Assembly: GCF_030362855.1 (NCBI RefSeq)
Contig: NZ_JAUCBP010000001.1
Location: 1-64,000, forward strand
Direction: 5' to 3'
Source of the DNA: Neoalteromonas arenosi
GTDB taxonomy: Bacteria > Pseudomonadota > Gammaproteobacteria > Enterobacterales > Alteromonadaceae
DNA: 64,000 bases
The notes under the pieces were generated by a model, which saw only the letters and a program-made list of their open reading frames with translations, did not search any database and was not told where the DNA came from. The stretch's first letter is position 1; each line of letters starts with the position of its first letter. The position numbers were made by a program, and so were the translations under genes. Shown here piece after piece: positions 30,016 through 39,249 of the stretch.

Positions 30016-32136
30016 ATGCGATTTGTTCGTTCTTCTCTCACTCTAGCTCTATTAGCATCTCTTTCGCTAACTGGCTGCGCGCCGCAGCCAGAGTCTGCTG
30101 ACACGAAGCAAACCAGTGCTCCAGCAGAAGTGGCTAAGGTCGTAGACCCAATTGTCTATGCCACTCACGAGCACGATGTACGAGATGACGTATTTTACTT
30201 TGTGCTGCCTGATCGCTTTAACAATGCTGATCCCGCCAATGACAATGGCTCAACAGAACTCGAAATTTCTCAAGGCGGTTTGGATGTAACCTCTAAGTGG
30301 GCGTTTCACGGTGGTGACATGCAAGGCATCGAAGAGAAGCTCGATTACTTGCAAAATCTCGGCGTTACGGCCATTTGGATGACGCCAATCTTGCGCAATC
30401 AAGCGATTCAAAACACCGGTTTTGCCCACCACGGCTACTGGATCCTGGATTTCACTCAAATTGACCCACACTTCGGTAGTAACGACGATTTACGTAGCCT
30501 AATTGATGCTGCGCATAAGCGCGGAATGAAAATCTTCTTTGATATCATCACCAATCACACAGCTGACGTAATTCGCTTCGAAGAATGCCACAATCCAGAT
30601 GGCAGTTTTAAAGAGGGCTTAAATGGCTGTGAGTACAAAAGTACCGAACAGCTTGTAGCGGGTGATACCTACTCAACTTTTATCCCAGATGGTCTAGAAA
30701 ACGTTAAAACCCCAGCGTGGTTGAATGACCCAAAGTACTATCACAATCAAGGCGACAGCTTTTGGCAAGGTGAAAGTGCTCTAAACGGCGATTTTGTGGG
30801 CCTCGATGATTTGCGCACCTCTGACCCATTTGTCGTGCAAGGTATGATTGATATTTACCGCGATATCATTACTGAATTCAAGCCTGACGGTTTTCGAATC
30901 GATACGGTAAAGCACGTTGATCTGTCGTTTTGGGAGGCTTTTTCACCTGCCATAGTGAAGCATGCAAAGTCATTAGGCATTGAACACTTCCACATCTTTG
31001 GTGAAGTCTATGACGGTAATCCTGCCGTATTAAGCCGCTATACAACCCTTGGTCAAATGCCCTCAGTATTAGATTTCGGTATCCAATATGCAACGGCTGA
31101 CTTTTTCTTCAAGGACCAAGCATCCGATAGTTTGGCTCGTCTGATTCAAAATGACGACTACTACAACGATGCCGACAGTGATCCAACCCTGTTAATGAAC
31201 TTCCTCGGCAACCACGATATGGGTCGTGTAGGCATGTTTATTCAGCAAGCCCAGCCAGAGGCGAGTGAGTCTGAACAACTGGCGAGAAATGTATTGGCTC
31301 ACAGTTTTATGTACTTATCGCGTGGGATCCCCGTTATTTACTATGGCGACGAGCAGGGCTTTACGGGTGACGCAGGTGATGTTGACGCGCGCGAAAATAT
31401 GTTTGCTTCGCAGGTGGCAAGCTATAACGACAATGACTTGATCGGTACTGACGCCACCACTGCAGATAACAACTTCGATCGCCAGCACCCTTTGTATATG
31501 AGTTTTGCCGAGTTAAGTAAGTTGCGACTGGAACACCCCACGTTGCGTTACGGCTTCCAACAATTACGCAACGCAGAGTCGATGACGACTGAGATTAGCA
31601 ACGATCGAGTACTGGCGTTTTCTCGGGTTAACCCAGCAGATATGCAGGAATACTTGGCCGTGTTCAACCCAAATGACACTGCGGTAACCGTAGCGGTGCA
31701 ATCCTATGGCACCTATCAACCAGTTTTTGCCGCAAGCGGGTTTGCTCAAACAGCCGATACAGTTACATTGGATATTGCGCCATTCGGCTATGCGTTGTAT
31801 CGCACTGAAGCCCCAATCCTTGCTGCGCAGCCAACGGCCATAGCCCTCGCGTCTCAGTACGCCGACAATCAACGGATTAAGTTTGTATACGATGTTAAGT
31901 TGGCCCAGATGGCAGATTTACCCGCTTTAAAAGTATCGACGTATCTTGTCGATGAACGCGGCAATAAGTCGCTGGCAGCAGAAGATTACACATCGACTTA
32001 TCAAGCTATTGTTCCACCGCGTTTATTGCTTAACACAGCAGCGCTGGAAGTAGTTGTTGAGAGCCCGTCAGGCACTCTGTTAACCGAACAGTTCGAGTTT
32101 GACCGCACGCTTCTCGATGCCATTGAAGTAGAGTAA
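30016..32136 (+). CDS. Lipoprotein alpha-amylase family glycoside hydrolase (GH13)
   Basis: A 706-residue secreted hydrolase of alpha-1,4 glucans. The signal peptide ends at a lipobox (SLTGCAPQP), so it is anchored in the outer or inner membrane. GH13 regions: I DIITNH (Asp176), II GFRIDTVKH with nucleophile Asp296, III FGEVYDG with acid Glu330, IV LGNHDMGR with Asp401. A C-terminal beta-sandwich from about 540 carries no recognised module. Together with the upstream AKR (21 bp) it forms a small operon. It may degrade external starch or glycogen; substrate specificity is not readable. Confidence 0.9.
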   Translation: MRFVRSSLTLALLASLSLTGCAPQPESADTKQTSAPAEVAKVVDPIVYATHEHDVRDDVFYFVLPDRFNNADPANDNGSTELEISQGGLDVTSKWAFHGGDMQGIEEKLDYLQNLGVTAIWMTPILRNQAIQNTGFAHHGYWILDFTQIDPHFGSNDDLRSLIDAAHKRGMKIFFDIITNHTADVIRFEECHNPDGSFKEGLNGCEYKSTEQLVAGDTYSTFIPDGLENVKTPAWLNDPKYYHNQGDSFWQGESALNGDFVGLDDLRTSDPFVVQGMIDIYRDIITEFKPDGFRIDTVKHVDLSFWEAFSPAIVKHAKSLGIEHFHIFGEVYDGNPAVLSRYTTLGQMPSVLDFGIQYATADFFFKDQASDSLARLIQNDDYYNDADSDPTLLMNFLGNHDMGRVGMFIQQAQPEASESEQLARNVLAHSFMYLSRGIPVIYYGDEQGFTGDAGDVDARENMFASQVASYNDNDLIGTDATTADNNFDRQHPLYMSFAELSKLRLEHPTLRYGFQQLRNAESMTTEISNDRVLAFSRVNPADMQEYLAVFNPNDTAVTVAVQSYGTYQPVFAASGFAQTADTVTLDIAPFGYALYRTEAPILAAQPTAIALASQYADNQRIKFVYDVKLAQMADLPALKVSTYLVDERGNKSLAAEDYTSTYQAIVPPRLLLNTAALEVVVESPSGTLLTEQFEFDRTLLDAIEVE

Positions 32137-32141
32137 CTATA

Positions 32142-32546
32142 ATGCTTGCTGGTATTCATCATGTGGCAATCATTGCGAGTGACTACCAGCGCTCCAAACG
32201 TTTCTATACCCATGTGCTTGGCTGTCAGATTGTCGATGAAAACTATCGGCCCGAGCGTGATTCCTACAAGCTTGATTTGGCTATCCCCGGCGGTGGTCAA
32301 ATCGAATTGTTTTCGTTTCCGGATGCGCCCGAGAGGCCATCGCGGCCTGAAGCACAAGGCTTACGGCACTTATCGTTCAAAGTTGAAAACCTCGAAACCG
32401 CAATTTCGCAGCTCAAAAGCCATCATATTGAAGTCGAGCCTATTCGCATAGATCCCTACACCCAGTGCCGCTTTACTTTCTTTCAAGACCCCGACGGTTT
32501 GCCGCTTGAGCTTTATGAAATAGGCAAATCCGACACCTCCGCATAG
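32142..32546 (+). CDS. yaeR: VOC family protein YaeR
   Basis: A 134-residue glyoxalase I-like metalloprotein close to E. coli YaeR. Shared blocks are IHHVAIIASDYQRSKRFY, IELFSFPDAPERPSRPEAQG, LRHLSFKV and DPYTQCRFTFFQDPDGLPLE. A metal site is likely at His7 and Glu of LELYE. The activity of YaeR is not established. It begins 5 bp after the amylase stop and may be in the same transcript. Confidence 0.88.
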   Translation: MLAGIHHVAIIASDYQRSKRFYTHVLGCQIVDENYRPERDSYKLDLAIPGGGQIELFSFPDAPERPSRPEAQGLRHLSFKVENLETAISQLKSHHIEVEPIRIDPYTQCRFTFFQDPDGLPLELYEIGKSDTSA

Positions 32547-32670
32547 AGCATCACCTAAAATTCACCAAACTTTAGCTAATCATTCAGCAGTTAAATAGCA
32601 GCCCACCCAAAGTTGACTATAATTTAACCAATCTAGGGGATTTTTAACACAAGCATTCATGGAGAAGCTT

Positions 32671-32889
32671 ATGCAAATGAAACACGATCCAAGGCCAGCG
32701 GAGTATCTGTGCCCAGATTGCGGGCACATAAATATAGTGTCTTCACATTTACTGCGCGATAAATACTGCGAGCACGAAACCCACTGTGCACGCTGTAATC
32801 ACTTACTTGAGATTGTGGTCACCGATGGGTTAGGTGATTCAATGAATATTATTGCCAGTAGTCTCAACTACGAGGATCCCGCTGCGTAA
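32671..32889 (+). CDS. Small zinc-ribbon protein, unknown function
   Basis: A 72-residue protein with two CxxC pairs, CPDCG near residue 15 and CARC near 40, plus an intervening Cys, arranged as a zinc ribbon. The frame also has an ATG at 32659, but that codon overlaps the GGAG Shine-Dalgarno of the ATG at 32671, so the latter is preferred. No named family is recognised. It is convergent with a TPR lipoprotein gene 11 bp away and has an about 120-bp upstream gap. Confidence 0.6.
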   Translation: MQMKHDPRPAEYLCPDCGHINIVSSHLLRDKYCEHETHCARCNHLLEIVVTDGLGDSMNIIASSLNYEDPAA

Positions 32890-32900
32890 GTTCGCCTTAT

Positions 32901-34073
32901 TTATTCGACTAAGGCTAACACTCTGCGCTTGGCTTCGTACAAGCGCTCTGTGTCTGGCAAATAAGCGAGCTCTGAGGCTTTCCGCAGGGCTTTATCCGCT
33001 TGCTCGATATCTTGTGTTAAGTAATAGCTTTGCGCCAAGGCGAAGTATGCCTCATGCATGTAGGGCGCTCGCTCTAAGGTTTTTTCTAACATGGTCCGCG
33101 CAAGGAAGTGTTTGTTTTCGCGAATGGCGCGGTGGGCATTGTCTAGCCATTGATATGGGTTGTCATCGTTTGAATAACGCATTTGCTTTTTAATCATTTC
33201 TGACTTTTCTAGCTCTCCATTATCAGACAGTAGCTGGGCATAATTGCCAATCAAATTAAGCGATGCTTCGGTTTGTTCGATGCCGTAGCTGTACAACGCT
33301 AGTGCACGGTCTGTTAATCCCATATTACGTAAAACAACCGCCATGGTATTGATATTTTCTGGATCATCTGGCGCTTGCTCAATGGCCATTCGCATTGCTG
33401 CGTAAGCAAACTCAAACTGCCCCAAAATAATCGCATCGCTGGCTAGATTCCGATAATACATGGCAAAAAACTCACCGTCAGTGAGCATGTCGCCTTTGAT
33501 ATTGCTGCGTTGTGGATAATAATCGATGATTAAACGTGACCTTATTACCGTTATCTCATTTGGATTGTCCTCAGCCTCTGCGTACAAATGAGTGCGCACA
33601 TGCGTCGAAAGGGTCATTACGTTATTAAAGCGTTGATAAATTGGCGCGACATTCACGCGTTGGTAGTCCACCTCAAGACCGGCAAGTTGGGCTAATGCCG
33701 ATGTCAAAATAGCCAACGACATGCAATTGCCTTTTTTCTCTCGAAATGCCGTTTCAGCATTTAGTGTTTCGCCGAGATAATCAAAATCAACATATAAATT
33801 ATCGATGTAACGATACAGTCTTCGGTGCTTAGCTATGTTGGCGCGGACGGGGGCATTGAAAAAGTCTAGGAATTGCTGCTTTTGATTATTGGTTAGGGCT
33901 AAGATCTGCGAAGGACTTTGCAGGGTATATTCATTGCTCTGCAACTCCAGTGCGATTAATTGTGTCAGCTCATTATTGACTAACGGCGCTTGGTTATCGA
34001 CTTGCTTCGCCGTTGACTGACAACCTACAACGAGTAAACACCCCAAACCCAACAATACCGATCGCAACTGCAT
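32901..34073 (-). CDS. Lipoprotein with transglutaminase-like and TPR domains
   Basis: A 390-residue envelope lipoprotein. The frame reaches 34118, but the ATG at 34073 follows AAGGAAG and opens the signal MQLRSVLLGLGCLLVVGCQS. Residues about 85-200 resemble a transglutaminase-like core with a Cys in the phrase KKGNCMSLAILTSALA and His in STHVRTHLYA; residues about 205-385 form TPR-like helical repeats (NINTMAVVLRNMG, NLIGNYAQLLSDNGE, AYFALAQSYYLTQD). A proteolysis or assembly role is possible. It lies downstream of the folE terminator. Confidence 0.75.
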   Translation of the reverse strand: MQLRSVLLGLGCLLVVGCQSTAKQVDNQAPLVNNELTQLIALELQSNEYTLQSPSQILALTNNQKQQFLDFFNAPVRANIAKHRRLYRYIDNLYVDFDYLGETLNAETAFREKKGNCMSLAILTSALAQLAGLEVDYQRVNVAPIYQRFNNVMTLSTHVRTHLYAEAEDNPNEITVIRSRLIIDYYPQRSNIKGDMLTDGEFFAMYYRNLASDAIILGQFEFAYAAMRMAIEQAPDDPENINTMAVVLRNMGLTDRALALYSYGIEQTEASLNLIGNYAQLLSDNGELEKSEMIKKQMRYSNDDNPYQWLDNAHRAIRENKHFLARTMLEKTLERAPYMHEAYFALAQSYYLTQDIEQADKALRKASELAYLPDTERLYEAKRRVLALVE

Positions 34074-34088
34074 AAACTTCCTTGGCAA

Positions 34089-34125
34089 TAAAAAACCCTT
34101 TGAGCAGCTTACGCACAAAGGGTTT
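34089..34125 (-). terminator. Rho-independent terminator after folE
   Basis: AAACCCTTTG (34093-34102) and CAAAGGGTTT (34116-34125) form a 10-bp stem with a 13-nt loop, followed on the minus strand by a run of T (complement of the A-tract ending 34095). It starts 25 bp past the folE stop and ends just before the ribosome site of the TPR lipoprotein. Confidence 0.8.
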
Positions 34126-34150
34126 ATCTTGCAATCTTGGACAAGCTGAT

Positions 34151-34834
34151 TTAGCGGAAGAATTCGTCGCGTAATGTCTTATCAGTCAAGAACTTGCCAC
34201 CTAAAGAACTGGTTTTTGTGTATGAGTTACTGTCGCGAATACCACGAGCTTTTACGCAATAATGAGTCGCATTAATCGTAACCGCCACATCATCTGTGCC
34301 CGTCAATGCTTGCAGAGCTACCATGACTTGTTGAGTAAGTCGCTCTTGCACTTGCGGACGCTGCGCAAAAAAACCGACTAAACGGTTGATTTTAGATAAG
34401 CCAATCACAGTGTCCTTAGGAATATAAGCAACCGTGGCTGTACCGTCGATCGTTACAAAGTGATGTTCGCAAGTACTTGTAACGCTGATGTCACTCACCT
34501 GGACTGGCTGGTCAATCTGCATTTTGTTTTCGATCTGGGTGATCTTAGGAAACTTGCGATAATCTAAGCCCGCGAAAATTTCATCCACATACATTTTAGC
34601 GATTCGCTTTGGCGTGTCGCACAAACTGTCGTCGGTTAAATCCAGACCAAGGGTCTCCATAACCGTTCGCATTGCATCTTGAATCGCTTCGCGTTTCTGT
34701 TCATCAGTTAACCGATTTGCCGTCATCGGCGTTTCCAATCCTTTGGCTTCGAGTGCCTTTCTGACTAGCGAGGCTTCTCGGGATATTCTTGGCTCCAATG
34801 CATCACGCACGACCACTGCTTCGTTTGTTAACAT
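34151..34834 (-). CDS. folE: GTP cyclohydrolase I
   Basis: FolE opens GTP to 7,8-dihydroneopterin triphosphate, the first step of folate and tetrahydromonapterin synthesis. The zinc site is STCEHHF with the second Cys in HYCVKARGI; the GTP-binding phrase is [16 protein letters not shown] use the ATG at 34834 (227 aa); a TTG four codons upstream is the open-frame limit. It is divergent from folM, 155 bp away, which suggests coordinated control of monapterin synthesis. Confidence 0.96.
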   Translation of the reverse strand: MLTNEAVVVRDALEPRISREASLVRKALEAKGLETPMTANRLTDEQKREAIQDAMRTVMETLGLDLTDDSLCDTPKRIAKMYVDEIFAGLDYRKFPKITQIENKMQIDQPVQVSDISVTSTCEHHFVTIDGTATVAYIPKDTVIGLSKINRLVGFFAQRPQVQERLTQQVMVALQALTGTDDVAVTINATHYCVKARGIRDSNSYTKTSSLGGKFLTDKTLRDEFFR

Positions 34835-34989
34835 AGTGTTTTCCAATACTTAAGTTGACCTCTTATACGCACTCAAATACCAATAAGGTTTAGTTGACCG
34901 GTAAAAAAACCAATGTCACCCTTTTAAACGTAGAACGATTATTACGAGTTAATCGCACTAACGGTTTTCACTCAAATAAGGATACCCAT

Positions 34990-35697
34990 TTGCAATCACC
35001 TATTTTAATTACCGGCGGCGCACAACGCCTTGGCCTGGCAATCGCAGAACACTTACTCGAGCAACATCATTCGGTGATTATAACATACCGCAGCCAAAAG
35101 CCAGCAATAGAAAGCTTAGTCGCAAAAGGTGCTGTTGCAATTCATGCCGATTTTGCCACACAAGAGGGTATTGACGCTGCAATTCAAGCCATACAAGTGA
35201 GCACCACTAGTTTGCGCGCGATTATCCATAACGCTTCCGACTGGGATAGCGAAAAAAGTAACGAGAACTATGGACAACTGATGCATAAGATGATGCAAGT
35301 CCATGCTTCAGCCCCTTACCAACTTAACTTACAGTTGGCCGCTTTACTCGCCGCATGTGAAGGTGTGACAGATATAATCCACATGACGGATTACGTGCAG
35401 GGTAAAGGCAGTGACAAGCACATTGCTTATGCTGCGAGTAAAGCGGCTTTGCATAATCTGACACTATCATTTGCGAAAAAACTCGCCCCCGATGTCAAGG
35501 TCAACAGTATTGCCCCGGCACTGGTCATGTTTAACGACCATGATTCTGCTGAATATCGCGCTCAAGCACTGAAAAAGTCAGTACTTGAGATTTGTCCAGG
35601 TCCACAGGAAGCCGTACATGCGGTGAACTACTTGCTTAACAGCCGTTTTGTCACTGGACAGACTTTACACCTTGATGGCGGACGGCATTTGAAATAA
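34990..35697 (+). CDS. folM: Dihydromonapterin reductase FolM
   Basis: A short-chain dehydrogenase that reduces dihydromonapterin to tetrahydromonapterin with NADPH. Family features: ILITGGAQRLGLAIA nucleotide loop, HNASDW, active-site Tyr and Lys in YAASKAALHNL, and the FolM-type end TLHLDGGRH. The open frame extends to a TTG at 34894, but a TTG at 34990 preceded by AAGGA (seven bases) gives 235 aa, against 240 in E. coli, and starts MQSPILITGG. The divergent neighbour is folE. The strong resemblance to E. coli FolM distinguishes it from FabG-type SDRs. Confidence 0.92.
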   Translation: MQSPILITGGAQRLGLAIAEHLLEQHHSVIITYRSQKPAIESLVAKGAVAIHADFATQEGIDAAIQAIQVSTTSLRAIIHNASDWDSEKSNENYGQLMHKMMQVHASAPYQLNLQLAALLAACEGVTDIIHMTDYVQGKGSDKHIAYAASKAALHNLTLSFAKKLAPDVKVNSIAPALVMFNDHDSAEYRAQALKKSVLEICPGPQEAVHAVNYLLNSRFVTGQTLHLDGGRHLK

Positions 35698-35739
35698 TGT
35701 GCGCTATATTTTATTGACCAATCGCTACGTAAAAATATT

Positions 35740-36792
35740 GTGACGACTCGATTATTACCTGAATGGCACCCCGCTGAAGCCATCGTGCTGGCTTGGCCTG
35801 CCGCCCATACGGATTGGGCGCCATGGCTTGATGATGCACAAAACACCTATGTTAATCTCATCACCGCTATTAATAACGCGGGGGCCGGTGTATTGCTGCT
35901 ATGCCGCCATCAAGATATCAGCGCTGTAAAGCAGCGGATACCAGCCGACGCGAGAGTTCTTCTGATACCAGCTCAATACAACGATACTTGGGCGCGAGAT
36001 TATGCATTTTTGACCTGTTCTGACGGCCAGAAACATTACCCTGTGGAATTTGTTTTTAATGGCTGGGGACAAAAATTCGATGCCAGCTTGGATAATCAGG
36101 TTAATCAAACCTACTTAGCCAACTTGTGCCGCGAGAAACTGACCAGCATTGATTGTGTGTGCGAAGGCGGAGCACTCGAAATTGACGCTGCCGGGCACTT
36201 ACTCTCTACAACGTTATGTTTGACTAACCCACTGCGCAATGGCGAACTATCTAAAGCTGATTATGCGACTTTGTTTATCGATAGCCTTGGCGTGAGTAAA
36301 ACCACGCTGTTGGATGAAGGCCATCTAGAAGGTGACGATACTGATGGGCACATTGATACCCTAGCGCGTTTTACGCCCACTAACGGATTGGTTGTACAGT
36401 CTGCATACAATCGCCCAGAAGACAGTCACTTTGCAGGCTTGTCAGCATTAGTTGAAGAGTGTCGCAAGTGTTTACCAGAGCATGAAATATTTGAACTACC
36501 GTTACCGGCTATGTTCAACACAGACCAAGAGCGACTGCCCGCTTCATATGCCAATTTCTTAATTTGTAATGATACCGTGTTGTGCCCTGTTTATGGCCAG
36601 CCGGAAGACGATATTGCTATTGCTATCATTACCAGTGCTTATCCACGCTATCAGATTGTTGCTGTAGATTGTGCGGTATTAGTTCAGCAGTTTGGTAGCT
36701 TGCATTGTGTTACTATGCAAATCCCCAAAGGCACCTTACGAGATGCTGTGATCGACCAACTTAATCGCGGAGTTTCAGAATATGCAAGATAA
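35740..36792 (+). CDS. aguA: Agmatine deiminase
   Basis: Converts agmatine to N-carbamoylputrescine and ammonia. Of the PAD-porph family with 350 aa: TWARDYAF, FNGWGQKF, HLEGDDTDGHIDTLARF with the catalytic Glu/His/Asp set, and the nucleophile in GSLHCVTMQIP (Cys323). The start is GTG at 35740, not a strong ribosome site but the only in-frame start near. The gene overlaps aguB by 11 bp, so the two proteins are made together to give putrescine from arginine via agmatine. No speA is in the window. Confidence 0.93.
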   Translation: MTTRLLPEWHPAEAIVLAWPAAHTDWAPWLDDAQNTYVNLITAINNAGAGVLLLCRHQDISAVKQRIPADARVLLIPAQYNDTWARDYAFLTCSDGQKHYPVEFVFNGWGQKFDASLDNQVNQTYLANLCREKLTSIDCVCEGGALEIDAAGHLLSTTLCLTNPLRNGELSKADYATLFIDSLGVSKTTLLDEGHLEGDDTDGHIDTLARFTPTNGLVVQSAYNRPEDSHFAGLSALVEECRKCLPEHEIFELPLPAMFNTDQERLPASYANFLICNDTVLCPVYGQPEDDIAIAIITSAYPRYQIVAVDCAVLVQQFGSLHCVTMQIPKGTLRDAVIDQLNRGVSEYAR

Positions 36793-37693
36793 ACCCAATC
36801 AATTAAAAGTGGGTCTTGTGCAACAGGCAGTGAGCTCAAACAACAAAGCCGAAAATTGGCAAAAAAGTGCGGACTTTGTGCGCCAATTGGCGGCCCAAGG
36901 CTGTGAATGCGTTCTACTGCAAGAACTGCATAGCACTCTGTATTTTTGTCAAAACGAAGATACTAATGCGTTTGATTTAGCTGAGACGATACCTGGGCCT
37001 GCAACGGAGTATTTTGGCCAGCTTGCTGCCGAACTCAACATTGTGCTGATTACTTCATTATTTGAAAAGCGCGCCTCTGGGCTTTATCACAACACCGCCG
37101 TGGTGTTCGATCGCAGCGCAGATATTGCCGGGCAGTATCGAAAAATGCATATCCCAGATGATCCAGGTTTTTATGAGAAGTTTTATTTTACCCCTGGCGA
37201 TATGGGTTTTAACCCGATTGAAACTTCGGTAGGTAAGCTCGGCGTTTTGGTATGTTGGGATCAGTGGTATCCAGAGGCCGCCCGCCTGATGGCAATGGCT
37301 GGTGCCGACATTCTATTTTACCCAACGGCAATTGGGTGGGATTTACATGATGATAACGCTGAACAGCAACGCCAACACGATGCTTGGCATACCATTCAAC
37401 GCGCTCATGCGGTGGCCAACTCAGTGCCCGTAATCGTAGCTAATCGCACCGGTTACGAAGCTTCACCAGATGCCTCCGAAAGTGATGACAAACACGGCAT
37501 TCAGTTTTGGGGACAAAGCTTTATCGCTGGGCCACAGGGTGAAGTTTTGGCTCATGCTGAGGTCGATAAAGAGCAAACGTTAATGGTCGCATTAGATATG
37601 TCGCGCACTGAGTCGGTAAAGCGTATTTGGCCGTACTTTAGAGACCGCCGTATCGATGCTTACGACGAACTGACTAAACGCTGGCGCAGCTAA
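36782..37693 (+). CDS. aguB: N-carbamoylputrescine amidase
   Basis: A nitrilase-superfamily hydrolase that releases putrescine from N-carbamoylputrescine. The catalytic triad is Glu48 in LLQELHS, Lys121 in YRKMHIPDDP and Cys158 in VLVCWDQWYPEAARL. Length 303 aa is normal. It overlaps aguA by 11 bp and forms a two-gene pathway. The 3' end overlaps the convergent GNAT gene by 20 bp. Confidence 0.94.
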   Translation: MQDKPNQLKVGLVQQAVSSNNKAENWQKSADFVRQLAAQGCECVLLQELHSTLYFCQNEDTNAFDLAETIPGPATEYFGQLAAELNIVLITSLFEKRASGLYHNTAVVFDRSADIAGQYRKMHIPDDPGFYEKFYFTPGDMGFNPIETSVGKLGVLVCWDQWYPEAARLMAMAGADILFYPTAIGWDLHDDNAEQQRQHDAWHTIQRAHAVANSVPVIVANRTGYEASPDASESDDKHGIQFWGQSFIAGPQGEVLAHAEVDKEQTLMVALDMSRTESVKRIWPYFRDRRIDAYDELTKRWRS

Positions 37694-38192
37694 TTATATA
37701 GCGCGCCACAACCTGTTTGCCGGCGTTTACCAGTGAGTCTAACTGGCCGCCGCAGGCCTCAATCATCGCCTTTGAAGCAGCGTTATCGTTGTAGCAATGC
37801 ACGCTAACCTTTTGCAAGCCTTGCTCTGCCGCTATACCTAATAAAGCGGTAAGCAACATTTTACTGCAGCCTCGCCCTCGCGCTGACGGTCTTACACCTA
37901 TGCCAATATGTCCGCCAATATTAGCTATCTCCGGGCTTAACTGAGGACGTAAATTAGCTACTGCGAGTAACTCATCGTCTTCAACTAACCAATAAGTTTG
38001 ATTAGCAACTGCGCCCTCGGGTACATCAATACCCTCTGCCAAATCTTCAAGCCGAGTTAACAACTGAGTGAATGGCTGATGAGCAAAATCCATCACAAAA
38101 GGATAGCGCTCTTCAGTGCCTAATTCTTCGATATAGGCACAGTAGCTGCTCTCATATTGGGCGCTGGGGGTAATTACTTTGCGGTCAATCAT
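37674..38192 (-). CDS. GNAT family N-acetyltransferase
   Basis: A 172-residue acetyltransferase. The acetyl-CoA pyrophosphate loop is GIGVRPSARGRGCSKMLL (about residues 96-113), and NDNAASKAMIEACGG (about 135-149) is the usual GNAT C-terminal helix region. The substrate is not predictable. The 3' end overlaps aguB convergently by 20 bp; no polyamine link is implied by that alone. Confidence 0.8.
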   Translation of the reverse strand: MIDRKVITPSAQYESSYCAYIEELGTEERYPFVMDFAHQPFTQLLTRLEDLAEGIDVPEGAVANQTYWLVEDDELLAVANLRPQLSPEIANIGGHIGIGVRPSARGRGCSKMLLTALLGIAAEQGLQKVSVHCYNDNAASKAMIEACGGQLDSLVNAGKQVVARYIISCASV

Positions 38193-38321
38193 CAGAGCTG
38201 TTTACTCAACTTTTCAATTGTGTTTCAGGTATCTAAAGACTCAACGTTATCACGATGCATTCACACAAACGACACAGATAGACTAAAATTGATATCGAAG
38301 GTCAAGGCTGACAACAAAAGC

Positions 38322-38440
38322 GTTATTGCCGTGTCGGAAATTTCAATTTGCTGAATAAGTCCCGAAAGCCCGCTATAAACCATCAGTTTATTCAACAAGC
38401 TAATGTCGAAATTCGCGAATGGCTTGCGGCGATCAAATAA
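38322..38440 (+). pseudogene. Remnant of a solute-binding protein gene, paralogue of the next gene
   Basis: Two short stretches match the downstream gene (38488-39165). IAVSEI (around 38325-38342) matches the N-terminal IAVSEI at about 38571, and NHQFIQQANVEIREWL followed by a stop at 38440 matches the C-terminal QAFIRQVNDSIKQWL at the same distance from the stop codon. The two pieces are in different frames and the roughly 170 codons between them are missing. This is a decayed duplicate. The alignment is by eye; nucleotide identity in IAVSEI is high. Confidence 0.65.
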
Positions 38441-38487
38441 CATACAATTTTACAAGGAAAGCTTAATCCCTTCAGTGGAGATAACGA

Positions 38488-39165
38488 GTGAAAATCAAAT
38501 TTACGCTTTGCGGTTTCTGGCTGATTTACTTAGGGTTAGGCTCATTTGTGTACGCCAGTGAGCGCTACACTATCGCTGTGTCAGAAATTGCGAATACACT
38601 GACTAAACCACCGGCACCTCCTGGTCGGTACAACCGCTTTTTGGCTACACTGGACAATATCGACTTGGTATTTATGCCGCCCGGCAGAGTAGAAGTTGAG
38701 TTTACCAAAGACTATCTGAACTGTATTTTCCCCGCCAGCACAGAAACGATGTCAAATAGGCATCAATTGTTAGAAAGCTATCCTCTCGAAGTGACTTACG
38801 CATATATTTTCACTCGCGATGAACAAACGTTTGCAGCGCTTAATGCTGGCTCAAATATCGCGATTCGCCGTGGTTTTACCTATGGGGGCGTTCGTCAAAC
38901 ACTGCCGGCAAGATATGTAGAGCTCGACGATGATGAGACCGTTTTGCAGTTTCTTCATTTAGGACGTGTCGATGCGATCATCAGTTATCTAGTCGATACT
39001 CAGGGTGCCGCAGAAAGTTTGCAACTGCCAGTACCGCACTTTCAACAAGACACACCGATTCACACCGCTCGTGAAACCTTTGTTTGTCAGAAGAGCACTC
39101 AAAACCAAGCATTTATCCGGCAAGTGAATGACTCCATCAAACAATGGCTGAAAAGCACTGACTAA
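38488..39165 (+). CDS. Periplasmic solute-binding family 3-like protein
   Basis: A 225-residue secreted protein with signal peptide cleaved near VYASERYT and one SBP_bac_3-type domain (small for the family). Phrases typical of such sensors-binding proteins are NAGSNIAIRRG, YGGVRQTL and RVDAIISYL. The start is GTG with GGAG seven bases before. No permease or ATPase is adjacent, so it may bind a ligand for a non-ABC purpose. A degraded paralogue lies directly upstream, and another double-domain relative is at 23245-24825. Confidence 0.7.
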   Translation: MKIKFTLCGFWLIYLGLGSFVYASERYTIAVSEIANTLTKPPAPPGRYNRFLATLDNIDLVFMPPGRVEVEFTKDYLNCIFPASTETMSNRHQLLESYPLEVTYAYIFTRDEQTFAALNAGSNIAIRRGFTYGGVRQTLPARYVELDDDETVLQFLHLGRVDAIISYLVDTQGAAESLQLPVPHFQQDTPIHTARETFVCQKSTQNQAFIRQVNDSIKQWLKSTD

Positions 39166-39249
39166 AGAAATCGCTATCCGTTAAATTCAGTTGAATTCTG
39201 TATCACAGGTATGAAACCATCGAGGTTTTGAATCAGGGCTTTACCCAAT

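Noticed and set aside
38157-38354. 65-codon plus-strand frame
   Set aside because: Only its end (IAVSEI) looks meaningful, and that belongs to the decayed binding-protein copy; the rest is not gene-like.
38261-38443. 60-codon minus-strand frame in the same gap
   Set aside because: It is antisense to the pseudogene remnant and has no ribosome site.
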